Assembly: GCA_945882065.1 (NCBI GenBank)
Contig: CAMCWI010000008.1
Coordinates: 1 to 36,793 of the forward strand
DNA: 36,793 nucleotides
Origin: Akkermansia muciniphila
Lineage (GTDB): Bacteria; Verrucomicrobiota; Verrucomicrobiia; Limisphaerales; JADLHS01
Direction: 5' to 3'
The position numbers and the translations under genes were made by a program. Every line of letters starts with the position of its first letter. The stretch's first letter is position 1. Below are positions 1 through 9,914 of this stretch, one piece after another. The notes below the pieces were generated by a model. The model was not told the DNA's origin. It did no database searches and was given only the letters and a program-made list of their open reading frames with translations.

Positions 1-159
1 TTCGGCCACGTTACCGCTCCGCTCTACAGCGCGGCCAGGCCGTTCCCTTTCCCGCCCCATCTAATTGGTCAGGTGATGGCGACTGCGGGATTACTCGCAC
101 TAAAAAAAGTCAACACCTGATCACAAACAAGCAAAAAATCCCCCCATCAAATAAACACC

Positions 160-2187
160 ATGCAAACTACATCCCCCTCAGTAAACAAAAAGAACAGCAC
201 ACGTCCCCGCACCAATACCAACACCGACGTTCAGGCCGAGGTGCCTCGATTAAACACCGAGTCACTTGAATTGCGCGCCACTGTTGACGCCATCAACAAG
301 GTTCAAGCGGTCATCGAGTTTGAACTCGACGGTACCATCATCACCGCCAACGAGAACTTTCTCAAAACGCTCGGCTATTCACTCAGTGAGATTCAAGGTC
401 AGCATCACAGAATGTTTGTGGAGGCGTCGCATCAGAACAGCTCGGACTACAAACAATTTTGGGCTAACCTCGGCGCAGGCAAATTCCAAAAGGCGGAATA
501 CAAACGCATCGGCAAAGGCGGCAAGGAAGTCTGGATTCAAGCCAGTTACAACCCGTTGTTTGACGCTGACGGCAAGCCATACAAGGTGGTCAAGTTTGCA
601 ACGGATTGCACCGAACAACACAAGCTTCTTGACGAAGCCGTGGAACTCCGGGTGCGCGCCGAGATCACCAATCTCACCAGCATCGTTTCCGAAGCCGACC
701 TCAAAGGCGACATCCTGAACGTCAACGAAAAGTTTATTGAGGTGTCCAAATATAGCCGCGAAGAACTCATCGGAAAGCCTCACAACACAACGCGCCATCC
801 CGACATGTCGAAGGAGGTCTTCAAGGAAATGTGGTCCACCATCGGGAGGGGCAAAATCTTTCGTGGGATCGTGAAGAACCGCGCCAAAGATGGTACGCCC
901 TACTACGTGGACGCGGTAATCGCTCCTGTGCTTGGCGAGAACGGCAAACCGAGGAAATATATAGGCGTCCGCTACGACATTACGGCGGCCGAAATCGAAC
1001 GTCAAAATGCGAAGGGTGTCTTGAACGCGATTGACGAAGCCTACGCCTTTATTGAGTTCAACCTCAAGGGTGAAGTCGTCACAGCCAATACAAACTTCCT
1101 CAAGACGCTCGGCTACCAACTCAACGAGATCACTGGGAAACACCATCGCATGTTCGTAGAACCGTCTTATGTCAATTCCCCGGCTTATTCACAATTCTGG
1201 ACAGATTTGAACAACGGCCAGGCCAAGGCAGATGTGTTCAAACGCATCACCAAAGACGGACGCGAGATTCACATCCAAGCCGTCTATGCTCCGGTTAAGG
1301 ACGAGATGGGCAGAATCTTCAAAATCATCAAGATTGCAACGGATGTATCCATGCAGAAACTCTTTGAGGCCAAGCTAGCAAAAACCCTTGCGGCCGTGGC
1401 GCAAAATGCCACCACTCTCAGTTCCGCTTCAGAAGAGCTGTCCGCTAACAGCGCTCAGATGGTCAGCAACGCGGAAGAAACAGCAACACAAGCGGGGGTC
1501 GTATCTGCGGCTGCTGAACAAGTCAGTAAGAATGTTCAAACCGTCGCCACTGGCACTGAGGAAATGGGCGCCAGCATCAAGGAGATTGCCAAGAATGCCC
1601 AAGATGCAGCCAAGGTCGCTGCCAGCGCGGTCAAGACTGCCGAGACCACTAATGCGACGATTTCCAAACTCGGAGATAGCAGCGCAGAAATCGGAAAGGT
1701 CATCAAGGTCATCACATCCATCGCGCAGCAAACCAACCTGCTGGCGTTGAACGCCACCATCGAAGCCGCACGCGCTGGTGAAGCGGGAAAAGGCTTCGCG
1801 GTGGTCGCCAATGAGGTTAAGGAGCTAGCCAAGGAAACTGCCAAAGCCACTGAAGACATCAGCCAAAAGATCGAAGCAATCCAAGGCGATACGAAGAGTG
1901 CCGTCATTGCTATTGGGGAGATCAGCGCGATTATCAACAAAATCAACGACTATCAGAACACTATTGCCAGCGCGGTTGAAGAACAGACCGCAACGACGAA
2001 TGAGATCAGCCGCAACGTGGCAGAAGCCGCCAAGGGCAGCACGGAGATCGCACAAAACATCACGGGTGTAGCCACTGCCGCCAAGAGCACGACCTCTGGT
2101 GCAAATGATACACAGAAAGCTGCTGGCGAACTCTCACGCATGGCTTCCGAACTTCAGGCCATCGTTAGCAATTTCCAGAACAAGTGA
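160..2187 (+). CDS. Methyl-accepting chemotaxis protein, apparently soluble, three PAS domains plus MCP signalling domain
   Basis: Three PAS-like blocks ([72 protein letters not shown]); MCP hairpin tip [37 protein letters not shown]; no evident transmembrane segment. Confidence 0.95.
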   Translation: MQTTSPSVNKKNSTRPRTNTNTDVQAEVPRLNTESLELRATVDAINKVQAVIEFELDGTIITANENFLKTLGYSLSEIQGQHHRMFVEASHQNSSDYKQFWANLGAGKFQKAEYKRIGKGGKEVWIQASYNPLFDADGKPYKVVKFATDCTEQHKLLDEAVELRVRAEITNLTSIVSEADLKGDILNVNEKFIEVSKYSREELIGKPHNTTRHPDMSKEVFKEMWSTIGRGKIFRGIVKNRAKDGTPYYVDAVIAPVLGENGKPRKYIGVRYDITAAEIERQNAKGVLNAIDEAYAFIEFNLKGEVVTANTNFLKTLGYQLNEITGKHHRMFVEPSYVNSPAYSQFWTDLNNGQAKADVFKRITKDGREIHIQAVYAPVKDEMGRIFKIIKIATDVSMQKLFEAKLAKTLAAVAQNATTLSSASEELSANSAQMVSNAEETATQAGVVSAAAEQVSKNVQTVATGTEEMGASIKEIAKNAQDAAKVAASAVKTAETTNATISKLGDSSAEIGKVIKVITSIAQQTNLLALNATIEAARAGEAGKGFAVVANEVKELAKETAKATEDISQKIEAIQGDTKSAVIAIGEISAIINKINDYQNTIASAVEEQTATTNEISRNVAEAAKGSTEIAQNITGVATAAKSTTSGANDTQKAAGELSRMASELQAIVSNFQNK

Positions 2188-2249
2188 GCCACGTTGCATC
2201 TTTGCCTGCCATGCAGACGCACTCGCAACTCACGTTGACTGGGATCGTC

Positions 2250-2278
2250 TCCCGCACTGCCCTCCCGGCGGTGCGGGA
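2250..2278. terminator. Hairpin downstream of the MCP gene, possible terminator or processing hairpin
   Basis: TCCCGCAC ... GTGCGGGA inverted repeat in the 2188-2369 intergenic gap; no clear T-tract follows. Confidence 0.3.
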
Positions 2279-2369
2279 CTCCGCACCACAAAAAACGAGG
2301 ATCAATCCCTCCCAACAAGCCAGCCAAAAGCATTGCTTGGACAAAAATTGTTAAACACTCAGAAAGCCT

Positions 2370-2735
2370 ATGCGCGCGCTTATTGTAGATGATTCAAAAT
2401 CCATGCGGATGATTCTCGGCAAAGCCTTAAAGGAAGTCGGCTTCGAGGTTATCGAGGCAGCCGACGGCCAGCAGGCCCTCGACCAGCTCAATGCTGGCGA
2501 GGAAGTAGAGCTGATGCTCGTGGATTGGAACATGCCCGTGATGAACGGTTATGAACTCGTCTGCGCCGTCCGGGTAAACGCACTCCTGGGCAACATCCGT
2601 ATCATGATGGTCACCACTGAAACCTCCATCACTAATGTCGAAAAGGCACTCAATGCAGGGGCCAATGAATATCTGATGAAGCCCTTCACCAAGGAGCTTC
2701 TGCTCGAAAAATTAGCGATGCTCGGTCTAGCTTAG
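2370..2735 (+). CDS. CheY-like single-domain response regulator
   Basis: MRALIVDDSKSMRMIL, LMLVDWNMPVMNGYEL, MVTTE, LMKPFTKE receiver motifs. Confidence 0.95.
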   Translation: MRALIVDDSKSMRMILGKALKEVGFEVIEAADGQQALDQLNAGEEVELMLVDWNMPVMNGYELVCAVRVNALLGNIRIMMVTTETSITNVEKALNAGANEYLMKPFTKELLLEKLAMLGLA

Positions 2736-2750
2736 TTGAATTAAGGGATT

Positions 2751-3851
2751 ATGCCAAAAATTCGTGTTCTTATTATCGATGACGCGGTGGTCATCCGCCG
2801 ACTTCTCACGGACTGCCTGTCCGCTGATCCCGACGTCGAAGTCGTGGGGACAGCTTCGGACGGGAAGATCGGTCTCGCCAAAATTTCGCAACTCAATCCC
2901 GACCTTGTCACTCTCGACATTGAGATGCCAGTGATGGACGGGTTGGAAACTGTGGCTGCGATCCGCAAGATTTACAAAAAACTGCCGGTAATCATGTTCA
3001 GCACGCTTACTGAGCGTGGGGCCAGCGCCACACTGGACGCACTCTCACGGGGTGCGAATGATTATGTCACAAAGCCCTCCAACGTGGGCAGCGTCGCAAT
3101 CGGGATGCAGCGCATCCGGGATGAACTCATCCCAAAAATCAAAGCTCTGTGCCGGAAAACGCCTGAAATCTCAGCCCCATTTGTACCGCGTAAGCCGATA
3201 AACATCATCGGGGCGAACCACCCGGAAGTGGTGACCCTTGGTGTTTCCACCGGTGGGCCGAATGCTCTGGCGACGATGTTTCCAGGCCTCCAAAAGAATT
3301 TCCCTGTGCCCGTGGTGATGGTTCAGCACATGCCTCCACTGTTCACGCGTTTGCTAGCAGAACGACTCAGCGTCGTTTCCAACCTGCGTGTTCGTGAAGG
3401 CGTGGAAGGCGCGCTGTTGCAGCCCGGCGATGCGTGGATCGCCCCGGGCGGTTTCCACATGGAACTCATCCGGACTGCGGAAGGCGTGAAGTTAAAACTG
3501 CACGAAGAGCCTCCCGAAAACTCCTGCCGCCCAGCGGTGGATGTGTTATTCCGATCGGTGGCCAAGGTGTACGGCTCCAAATCGCTCGCCGTGATTCTCA
3601 CCGGCATGGGGCAGGACGGCATGCGCGGTTGCGAACACATCCGCGAACGTGGCGGCGAAGTGCTGATTCAAGATGAAGCTACGAGCGTGGTCTGGGGGAT
3701 GCCTGGCGCGGTGTCTGCCGCCGGGCTGGCGAACAAGACATTGCCGCTGGACGCGATTGCTTCCGAGATCAACAGGCGCGTCGGCCTGATTACCGGGGCA
3801 GCAAAGCCCGTTGTTCCGCCTGTAAAGAATTTATCTGTCTTATACGTATAA
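2751..3851 (+). CDS. cheB: Protein-glutamate methylesterase CheB (receiver + methylesterase)
   Basis: N-terminal REC (LIIDDAVVIRRLL, DLVTLDIEMPVMDGLE); catalytic domain LGVSTGGPNAL, VQHMPPLFT, ILTGMGQDGMRG. Confidence 0.95.
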   Translation: MPKIRVLIIDDAVVIRRLLTDCLSADPDVEVVGTASDGKIGLAKISQLNPDLVTLDIEMPVMDGLETVAAIRKIYKKLPVIMFSTLTERGASATLDALSRGANDYVTKPSNVGSVAIGMQRIRDELIPKIKALCRKTPEISAPFVPRKPINIIGANHPEVVTLGVSTGGPNALATMFPGLQKNFPVPVVMVQHMPPLFTRLLAERLSVVSNLRVREGVEGALLQPGDAWIAPGGFHMELIRTAEGVKLKLHEEPPENSCRPAVDVLFRSVAKVYGSKSLAVILTGMGQDGMRGCEHIRERGGEVLIQDEATSVVWGMPGAVSAAGLANKTLPLDAIASEINRRVGLITGAAKPVVPPVKNLSVLYV

Positions 3852-4669
3852 TGAACGTTCCCGATTTCGATTTTATTTGCAGTTTCATCCGCCAGGAAGC
3901 GGCCATTGTGCTCGAAAAGGGCAAGGAATATCTGGTGGAATCCCGCCTGCTCACGCTGGCGCGCAAGGAAAACATTGCGTCCATTGACATTCTCATCCAG
4001 CAAGTGCGCACCGCTCCCAAGGGGCCGCTCGCCCGCAAGGTGGTCGATGCCATGACCACGAACGAGACCTCGTTCTTCCGCGACATTCATCCTTTTGAGA
4101 CGCTGAAGAAAACAATTCTCCCGGAGTTGATGGTGAAGCGCGGAACGGACAAACAATTTAACATCTGGTGCGGTGCGGCCTCCACCGGTCAGGAGATTTA
4201 CAGCATGTTGATGCTCATCAACGAGCATCTTCCGGAATTGCTCACCTGGAATTTCAAATTCGTTGCCACCGACCTATGCCAAGACGTGTTGGCCAAATCA
4301 AAATTAGGCCGCTACAACCAGCTCGAAGTCAACCGCGGCCTGCCCGCCGCAATGTTAGTCAAATACTTCACCCGCACCGGAAGCGATTGGGAGGTGCGCG
4401 AGGATTTGCGCCGCCGGGTGGATTTTAAGGAAATGAATCTGGTGAAAGACTGGTTGCCTCTTCCACCGTTGGACATCGTGATGCTGCGGAATGTGCTAAT
4501 CTATTTTGATGTTGAGAGCAAGAAAGCCATCCTCGCCAAAATCCGCCGATTGCTCCGTCCGGGCGGCTACTTGTTCCTCGGCGGCGCGGAGACCACATTC
4601 AATGTTGACGATGCTTTTGAACGGGTGATGTTCGACAAGACCACCTGTTACCGCGTGAAGAAGGGATGA
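3851..4669 (+). CDS. cheR: Chemotaxis protein methyltransferase CheR
   Basis: TNETSFFRDIHPFETLKKTILPEL, IWCGAASTGQEIYSMLM, MLRNVLIYFDVESKKAIL, GGYLFLGGAET; starts at the stop codon of cheB. Confidence 0.95.
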   Translation: MNVPDFDFICSFIRQEAAIVLEKGKEYLVESRLLTLARKENIASIDILIQQVRTAPKGPLARKVVDAMTTNETSFFRDIHPFETLKKTILPELMVKRGTDKQFNIWCGAASTGQEIYSMLMLINEHLPELLTWNFKFVATDLCQDVLAKSKLGRYNQLEVNRGLPAAMLVKYFTRTGSDWEVREDLRRRVDFKEMNLVKDWLPLPPLDIVMLRNVLIYFDVESKKAILAKIRRLLRPGGYLFLGGAETTFNVDDAFERVMFDKTTCYRVKKG

Positions 4670-4684
4670 ACAAGGAACACCACC

Positions 4685-5530
4685 ATGATTGACATCCAAA
4701 AACTCATTGAACAAGCAAACGAACTGTCGCCACTTCCGGCCAGCACGGTGCGTCTGGCCCGGATGGTCAGCAGTCCGGAATCCGACCTCAACGAGGTGGC
4801 CGAACTCATTGAGTTTGATCAAGGGTTGACGGTGAAATTGCTTCGCGCCGCCAACTCCGCCGCCAATGCCAGCGCCACTCGCATCAGTAATGTGAAAGAA
4901 GCCGTGGGCCGCCTCGGCACTGCACAGGTCATGGCTCTTGCAATGGCCGCGAGCACCAGACCCTTTCTCCAATCGCGTATCCACAATTACGGACCGGGCG
5001 AACCCAACCTGTGGCGACATTCCGTAGCCGCAGCCGTGGCGGCAGAAGTCGCACCCCATTTCTGCAAAGTGCCGGCGCCGCCGGAGACACTCACCACTGC
5101 TCTGCTCCACGACATCGGCAAACTCGTTATGAGCCGTTTTCTAAACCCGGAAATTCTCGGCTTCATCAAGAGCGCACAGGAAGTGGATCATCTCGGCGAG
5201 CGGGAGGCGGAATCACTGCTGCTTTCGGTGGATCATGCCGAACTGGGGGGACTCATTGCCCAACATTGGGAGCTCCCGGAACGCATTGTTCAAGGCATCA
5301 CCCACCATCATAACCCCGAAGAATCAGAGGACGTGATATGCGCCTTCACCTATATGGCTAACCAGATCGCCAAACGCATCGAAGCCGGACTCGATGGTCG
5401 CAGACTGAATCTGGTGATCCCCGACGACATTTTGGAGCAGGTGGGTCTGACAAAGAGTTCTTTGGACAACTATTGTCCTATTGCGGCTTCGCGTTTTGAA
5501 CAGTTGCGCAAGCGATATGATGCCGTTTGA
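4685..5530 (+). CDS. HDOD domain signalling protein
   Basis: SPLPASTVRLARMVSSPESDLNEVAELIEFDQGLTVKLLRAANSA; LWRHSVAAAVAAEVA; ALLHDIGKLVMSRF. Confidence 0.9.
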   Translation: MIDIQKLIEQANELSPLPASTVRLARMVSSPESDLNEVAELIEFDQGLTVKLLRAANSAANASATRISNVKEAVGRLGTAQVMALAMAASTRPFLQSRIHNYGPGEPNLWRHSVAAAVAAEVAPHFCKVPAPPETLTTALLHDIGKLVMSRFLNPEILGFIKSAQEVDHLGEREAESLLLSVDHAELGGLIAQHWELPERIVQGITHHHNPEESEDVICAFTYMANQIAKRIEAGLDGRRLNLVIPDDILEQVGLTKSSLDNYCPIAASRFEQLRKRYDAV

Positions 5531-5574
5531 CAACCTCTTTGAAGCCTCAAGACAAAAACTAACAAAAAACTAAT

Positions 5575-6066
5575 ATGACAAACACCAAGACAAGTCTTGT
5601 TGAAACAGTCAGCGAACTGCTGCAAACCAGCACCACTGAGGTCTTCCGCACCATGTTCGGTCTGGAAACGTCACCGTTACCCGCAGACCAATTGGAATTA
5701 TCCAACCGCCCCCTAGTGGCGGGGTCAATTGGCTTCATCGGGGAGGCGAATGGCATGGTCCACGTCCACGTCTCCTCCGACTTCGCGCGCACCCTCACCA
5801 GCAGGATGCTTGGCATGGCTGAGAATGAAATTGATGGTTACGAAATGGTCAACGACGTGATCGGCGAATTGAGCAACATGATTGTCGGCGCGGTGAAATC
5901 TCAGCTATGCGACATGGGCAACACTTGCGTGCTGACCATCCCCGCCATCGTCCGTGGAGAAAACATCAATGTATCTCCAACGAGTTCAACCGATCAATCG
6001 CTTCTCGGATTTTGTTGTGGCAATAACCACATACTGATTGAACTCCAGTTGAAGCAGTCCACATGA
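5575..6066 (+). CDS. CheX-like chemotaxis phosphatase
   Basis: ExxN-type motif in NDVIGELSNMIVGAVKSQLCD; small alpha/beta protein next to cheY-like genes. Confidence 0.85.
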   Translation: MTNTKTSLVETVSELLQTSTTEVFRTMFGLETSPLPADQLELSNRPLVAGSIGFIGEANGMVHVHVSSDFARTLTSRMLGMAENEIDGYEMVNDVIGELSNMIVGAVKSQLCDMGNTCVLTIPAIVRGENINVSPTSSTDQSLLGFCCGNNHILIELQLKQST

Positions 6067-6084
6067 CCCAAACACATCACCATT

Positions 6085-6480
6085 ATGAGCGCAAAAATCC
6101 TAAGTGTAGATGACAGCAAAACTATCCGGATGATCGTCAAGCGGGCATTTGCCCCTTATGACGCCACTGTGTTTGAAGCCGCCAATGGCGAGGAAGGCCT
6201 CGCCGCATCATTGGCCAACAAACCTGATATCATAATTTTGGACATCACCATGCCCGTGATGGATGGCGTGACGATGCTCACCAAGCTCAAAGAAAACGCC
6301 GATCTCAAGAACATTCCCGTGATTATGCTCACCGCCGAGTCTGGGCGGGAGAATGTAGCATTCATCGCCAACCTTGGTGTAAGTGATTATCTGGTAAAAC
6401 CGTTCAAGGACGATCAACTCATCGAGAAAGTTAAGAGAGTTGTGACCTTGCAGCCCAAGACGGCTGCTGTTGCGGCGTGA
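6085..6480 (+). CDS. CheY-like single-domain response regulator
   Basis: ILSVDDSKTIRMIVK, PDIIILDITMPVMDGVTML, MLTAES, YLVKPFKDDQL. Confidence 0.95.
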   Translation: MSAKILSVDDSKTIRMIVKRAFAPYDATVFEAANGEEGLAASLANKPDIIILDITMPVMDGVTMLTKLKENADLKNIPVIMLTAESGRENVAFIANLGVSDYLVKPFKDDQLIEKVKRVVTLQPKTAAVAA

Positions 6481-6635
6481 TCGCAAGAATTTATCAGCAA
6501 CGGGCTAAAGCATCATTATTCTGTGCCGATAAATAGGATGGTAACAACGACGCACCAGCGTCTGTTGGCCTTGGTGGACTGGCCTGGAGCCAGAACGTTG
6601 AAGGCACAATCGAATTGGAATCTGTCCTCCTGGGG

Positions 6636-6665
6636 AGGCACAACCACTTCGGTTGTGCCTTTTTG
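6636..6665 (+). terminator. Rho-independent terminator or attenuator hairpin
   Basis: AGGCACAACC-ACTTC-GGTTGTGCCT followed by TTTTTGCTTTTGTT; perfect 10-bp stem just upstream of an HDOD gene. Confidence 0.85.
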
Positions 6666-6681
6666 CTTTTGTTGAAACGGC

Positions 6682-7614
6682 ATGGCCCTTGGAAGCCACA
6701 CGAAAAATATGCATGAAACTTTAATACGAGAATACGAAGGGCAGTTTGGTAATGGCAGAACCATTAATGACATCGTGGGCCTGGTTGAAGAACTGCCACC
6801 GATGCCTGATGTACTGACAAAGGCCATGCGTTTGACGGACGACCCCAATAGCGAACCTGGTGACCTAGCCAAAATCATCTTACAAGACCCATCTTTGACT
6901 ACTCCCATCCTGCGCATCGCCAACTCTGCCGTATTTGGTCAGCAGCGAGAGGTGACGTCATTGAACACTGCGATACTGCTGGTTGGCATGCGCCAGATCA
7001 AGAACATGCTCATGGCAACCACCCTCCGCCGCTGGAATCGGAGATTCGGCCCTATGGAGCGATTGGTCTGGGAGAAATCGCTGGGTGCTGCCTGTGCGGC
7101 CAAGATCCTGTGTCATTCTCTGAAGAAGAAATATAGTGACGAACTTTATTTGACTGCCCTTCTCCATAACCTTGGTCAGATCGTCTTGCTTTCCTGTGAA
7201 GAAATCAGGGATCAGTATTGCGCCGTAACCAACCGGATCAGCGAACACAAAGAAGATTTCGCCACGGCAGAGCGGGCGGTGATCGGTTTTTCACATCCTC
7301 TAGTAGGAGCGCTTGTGGCTCAGAAATGGGAACTGGGTCGCCCCATCTGCGAGGCCATTCTCCACTACACGGATCCATTTGAAGGCATCTTTGGGGAGCA
7401 GGAGGAAAAAGTCGCCTTACTCAAACTTGCCACCGGCATAGGGCTGCTTGCCGGACTGGGTTGTCCCTATGGACATTCAGTGGACTTGGAAGAATTGAAG
7501 CAATTAGCACTCGCAGTTGGAATGCCCGAGGACTCTCTGGAATTGAGTTGTTTCGCAGAAACGCAGCGGGCGACTAAAGAGCTTTTCGCGTCTGAATCGG
7601 GTGCTTACGCCTGA
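6682..7614 (+). CDS. HDOD domain signalling protein (internal ATG at 6709 is an alternative start)
   Basis: ELPPMPDVLTKAMRLTDDPNSEPGDLAKIILQDPSLTTPILRIANSAVFG; LTALLHNLGQIVL. Confidence 0.9.
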   Translation: MALGSHTKNMHETLIREYEGQFGNGRTINDIVGLVEELPPMPDVLTKAMRLTDDPNSEPGDLAKIILQDPSLTTPILRIANSAVFGQQREVTSLNTAILLVGMRQIKNMLMATTLRRWNRRFGPMERLVWEKSLGAACAAKILCHSLKKKYSDELYLTALLHNLGQIVLLSCEEIRDQYCAVTNRISEHKEDFATAERAVIGFSHPLVGALVAQKWELGRPICEAILHYTDPFEGIFGEQEEKVALLKLATGIGLLAGLGCPYGHSVDLEELKQLALAVGMPEDSLELSCFAETQRATKELFASESGAYA

Positions 7615-7630
7615 TGGCACTGCAAACTAT

Positions 7631-8356
7631 ATGCTAAACATAACCACCGAAGACATTGCCAAAAAATTTGGATTAGAGTCTGTTCCGGAAAGCGTTAAAC
7701 GGTTGAGCCAACTTCTTGGCAAACGTGATGCTAGCACGGAAGATTTCGCCAAATTGATTTCGCAGGACAAAGACCTCACCGCACGATTGCTACGCGCCGC
7801 AAATCCACGCGCTGAATCTGAAGAAGACTACACGACGACAACCGTCGAGGATGCGCTCGGGCGCACCGGCATGAGCAGCGCCCTGTTGTTGGCGATGAGT
7901 GATCCACTCATCCGAGCTGTCCACAAATCTTTTGCACTGATGCTCAAGATCGAGCTGAAAGCACTTGCACCAACTGCTCTGGATCCGCTGAAGGAAGAAC
8001 ACGTGCTCGGTGAAGTGAGCTTTTCCGGCAAAGCTATCGGCCTTGTGCATCTGCGATTGCCCAACGCGTTTCTGCCATTGCTCGGCGAACGTCTTCTAGG
8101 TCTCGCGCCTGACGACATGGAAGACGAAGCCACGGCAAACGACGTCATTGGAGAGCTATGCAACATGATCGTCGGCAATTTCAAATCCAACCTGTGCGAC
8201 GCCGGACTCACCTGCAAACTCAGCCCGCCCAAGATCGCCAGAACTGAAGAATTCAAATTGCGTGTCGTTGACGGAGGAACGTCTCAGCGTTACGGCTTTT
8301 GCGCCAAGGAACTCGATTTCTTCGCCGACCTCAGCGTGAATCCCTGGAGCGAGTAA
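7631..8356 (+). CDS. Fusion of a truncated N-terminal HDOD-like half to a CheX-like domain
   Basis: N-term VPESVKRLSQLLGKRDASTEDFAKLISQDKDLTARLLRAANP...VEDALGRTGMSSALLLAMSDPL aligns by eye with the HDOD N-terminal half; C-term NDVIGELCNMIVGNFKSNLCDAGLTCKL matches the CheX protein at 5575-6066. Confidence 0.8.
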   Translation: MLNITTEDIAKKFGLESVPESVKRLSQLLGKRDASTEDFAKLISQDKDLTARLLRAANPRAESEEDYTTTTVEDALGRTGMSSALLLAMSDPLIRAVHKSFALMLKIELKALAPTALDPLKEEHVLGEVSFSGKAIGLVHLRLPNAFLPLLGERLLGLAPDDMEDEATANDVIGELCNMIVGNFKSNLCDAGLTCKLSPPKIARTEEFKLRVVDGGTSQRYGFCAKELDFFADLSVNPWSE

Positions 8357-8657
8357 TTAATTAGCCGCGCTGCAAAGGTGGCCATGAGGAGCAGTTGCTT
8401 CCATTACCGAAAGCACACTGTTAGTTGACCGGGACAGTGCCACGCGGTAGGCAAGGCATTTGGGCGTTTACAATTGTTCGTAACCGGGAAGCCGAGTTAG
8501 CGTTTAAATCGTCGTCACCATTGCCAATTCGGTTGGAGCGTACAGTTCAAATCGGGGAAACCTACCAGATACACACAATCCCAGATCTCGCTCGCGCCCG
8601 GCCTTCAAGCTTGATTTGCGTGTCGTGTTGCCTAGCATCCCGCGCAGTTGTTACGGC

Positions 8658-9818
8658 ATGAAAGCAATCCTCGCACTAGAAGACGGTTCAATTTTTCACG
8701 GCACAGGTTTTGGCGCACGCGCTTCAGCCTGCGGCGAGGTTTGTTTCAATACTTCCATGACCGGCTATCAGGAAATCCTCACTGATCCGTCCTACAAGGG
8801 CCAGATCGTGACGATGACTTACCCGCTCATCGGCAATTACGGCATCAACGAGCAGGACATGGAATCTTGGCGTCCGCACGCAGCAGGATTTGTCATCCGA
8901 GAGCTTTCACCCGTGGTCAGCAACTGGCGTGCGGATTGTTCACTCTCAGAATATCTGGAGAAAAATGGCATCCCCGGCATCCAGGGGATTGATACGCGGC
9001 AACTCACCAAGAAACTTCGCGTGCGCGGCGCGTTGAATGGATTCATCAACACCGAAAACATTTCTGCCGACGAAGCGGTGAAGCGCGCCAAAGAATGGCC
9101 CGGACTCGTGGGAGTGGATTACGTCAAGGAAGTCACGCACAAGCAGGCGTTCCAGTGGGACGCGAAGGATGAACAGAGCGGCGCATTCGATCTCGTGCGC
9201 GGCACTGCTGTGGTGGATGCCCGCAAACATCACAAGCCGCTTCCGCCTGCGGACATTCCCATCGTGGCGTTCGACTTCGGGATGAAATACAACATCCTGC
9301 GCCGTCTGCGGCAGCATGGTTTCAAGACTCAAGTGTTACCCGCCACGACTTCCGCCGCCGAAGCGTTGAAGCATAAGCCCGCTGGAATTTTTCTCTCGAA
9401 CGGCCCCGGCGATCCTGCTGCACTTGACTACATCGTGCGCGAGGTGAAGGCGCTCGTGGACTCTGGCATTCCTATTTTCGGTATCTGCCTCGGACACCAA
9501 ATTCTCGGTCAGGCTCTCGGTGGAAAGACTTTCAAACTCAAGTTCGGTCATCGTGGCGGTAACCAACCCGTGAAAGATTTGGATTCCGGCAAAGTCGAGA
9601 TCACCTCCCAGAATCATGGGTTCGCCGTGGACGCGAAGTCGCTGCCGGCGGATGTGGCGGTGAACCGCATCAACTTGAATGATCAAACCGTGGAGGGTTT
9701 GCGCCACAAAACGAAGCCGATCTTCTGCGTGCAATATCACCCAGAAGCCGCGCCCGGCCCGCATGATTCCACGCCGTTGTTCGGAGAGTTTCGGCAGATG
9801 ATCGAGCGCAAGGGTTGA
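8658..9818 (+). CDS. carA: Carbamoyl-phosphate synthase small subunit
   Basis: [72 protein letters not shown]. Confidence 0.97.
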   Translation: MKAILALEDGSIFHGTGFGARASACGEVCFNTSMTGYQEILTDPSYKGQIVTMTYPLIGNYGINEQDMESWRPHAAGFVIRELSPVVSNWRADCSLSEYLEKNGIPGIQGIDTRQLTKKLRVRGALNGFINTENISADEAVKRAKEWPGLVGVDYVKEVTHKQAFQWDAKDEQSGAFDLVRGTAVVDARKHHKPLPPADIPIVAFDFGMKYNILRRLRQHGFKTQVLPATTSAAEALKHKPAGIFLSNGPGDPAALDYIVREVKALVDSGIPIFGICLGHQILGQALGGKTFKLKFGHRGGNQPVKDLDSGKVEITSQNHGFAVDAKSLPADVAVNRINLNDQTVEGLRHKTKPIFCVQYHPEAAPGPHDSTPLFGEFRQMIERKG

Positions 9819-9914
9819 CATGCGCGTTGGAATCAATTCATACGACGATGACAATTCGGCGTTTGCGTTTGACTTGAAATTGCGTCCACGGATAACTTGC
9901 TCACAGAAATCAAT

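Noticed and set aside
379-1146. 255-aa minus-strand ORF
   Set aside because: Antisense to the PAS region of the MCP; no domain resemblance
6487-6671. c-di-GMP (GEMM) or cobalamin riboswitch
   Set aside because: Looked for GEMM-like and B12-box-like consensus segments and found no convincing match; only generic stems plus a terminator are supported
8357-8657. Coding region between the CheX fusion and carA (78-aa ORF 8425-8661)
   Set aside because: No domain resemblance, overlaps the carA start; more likely intergenic/promoter sequence
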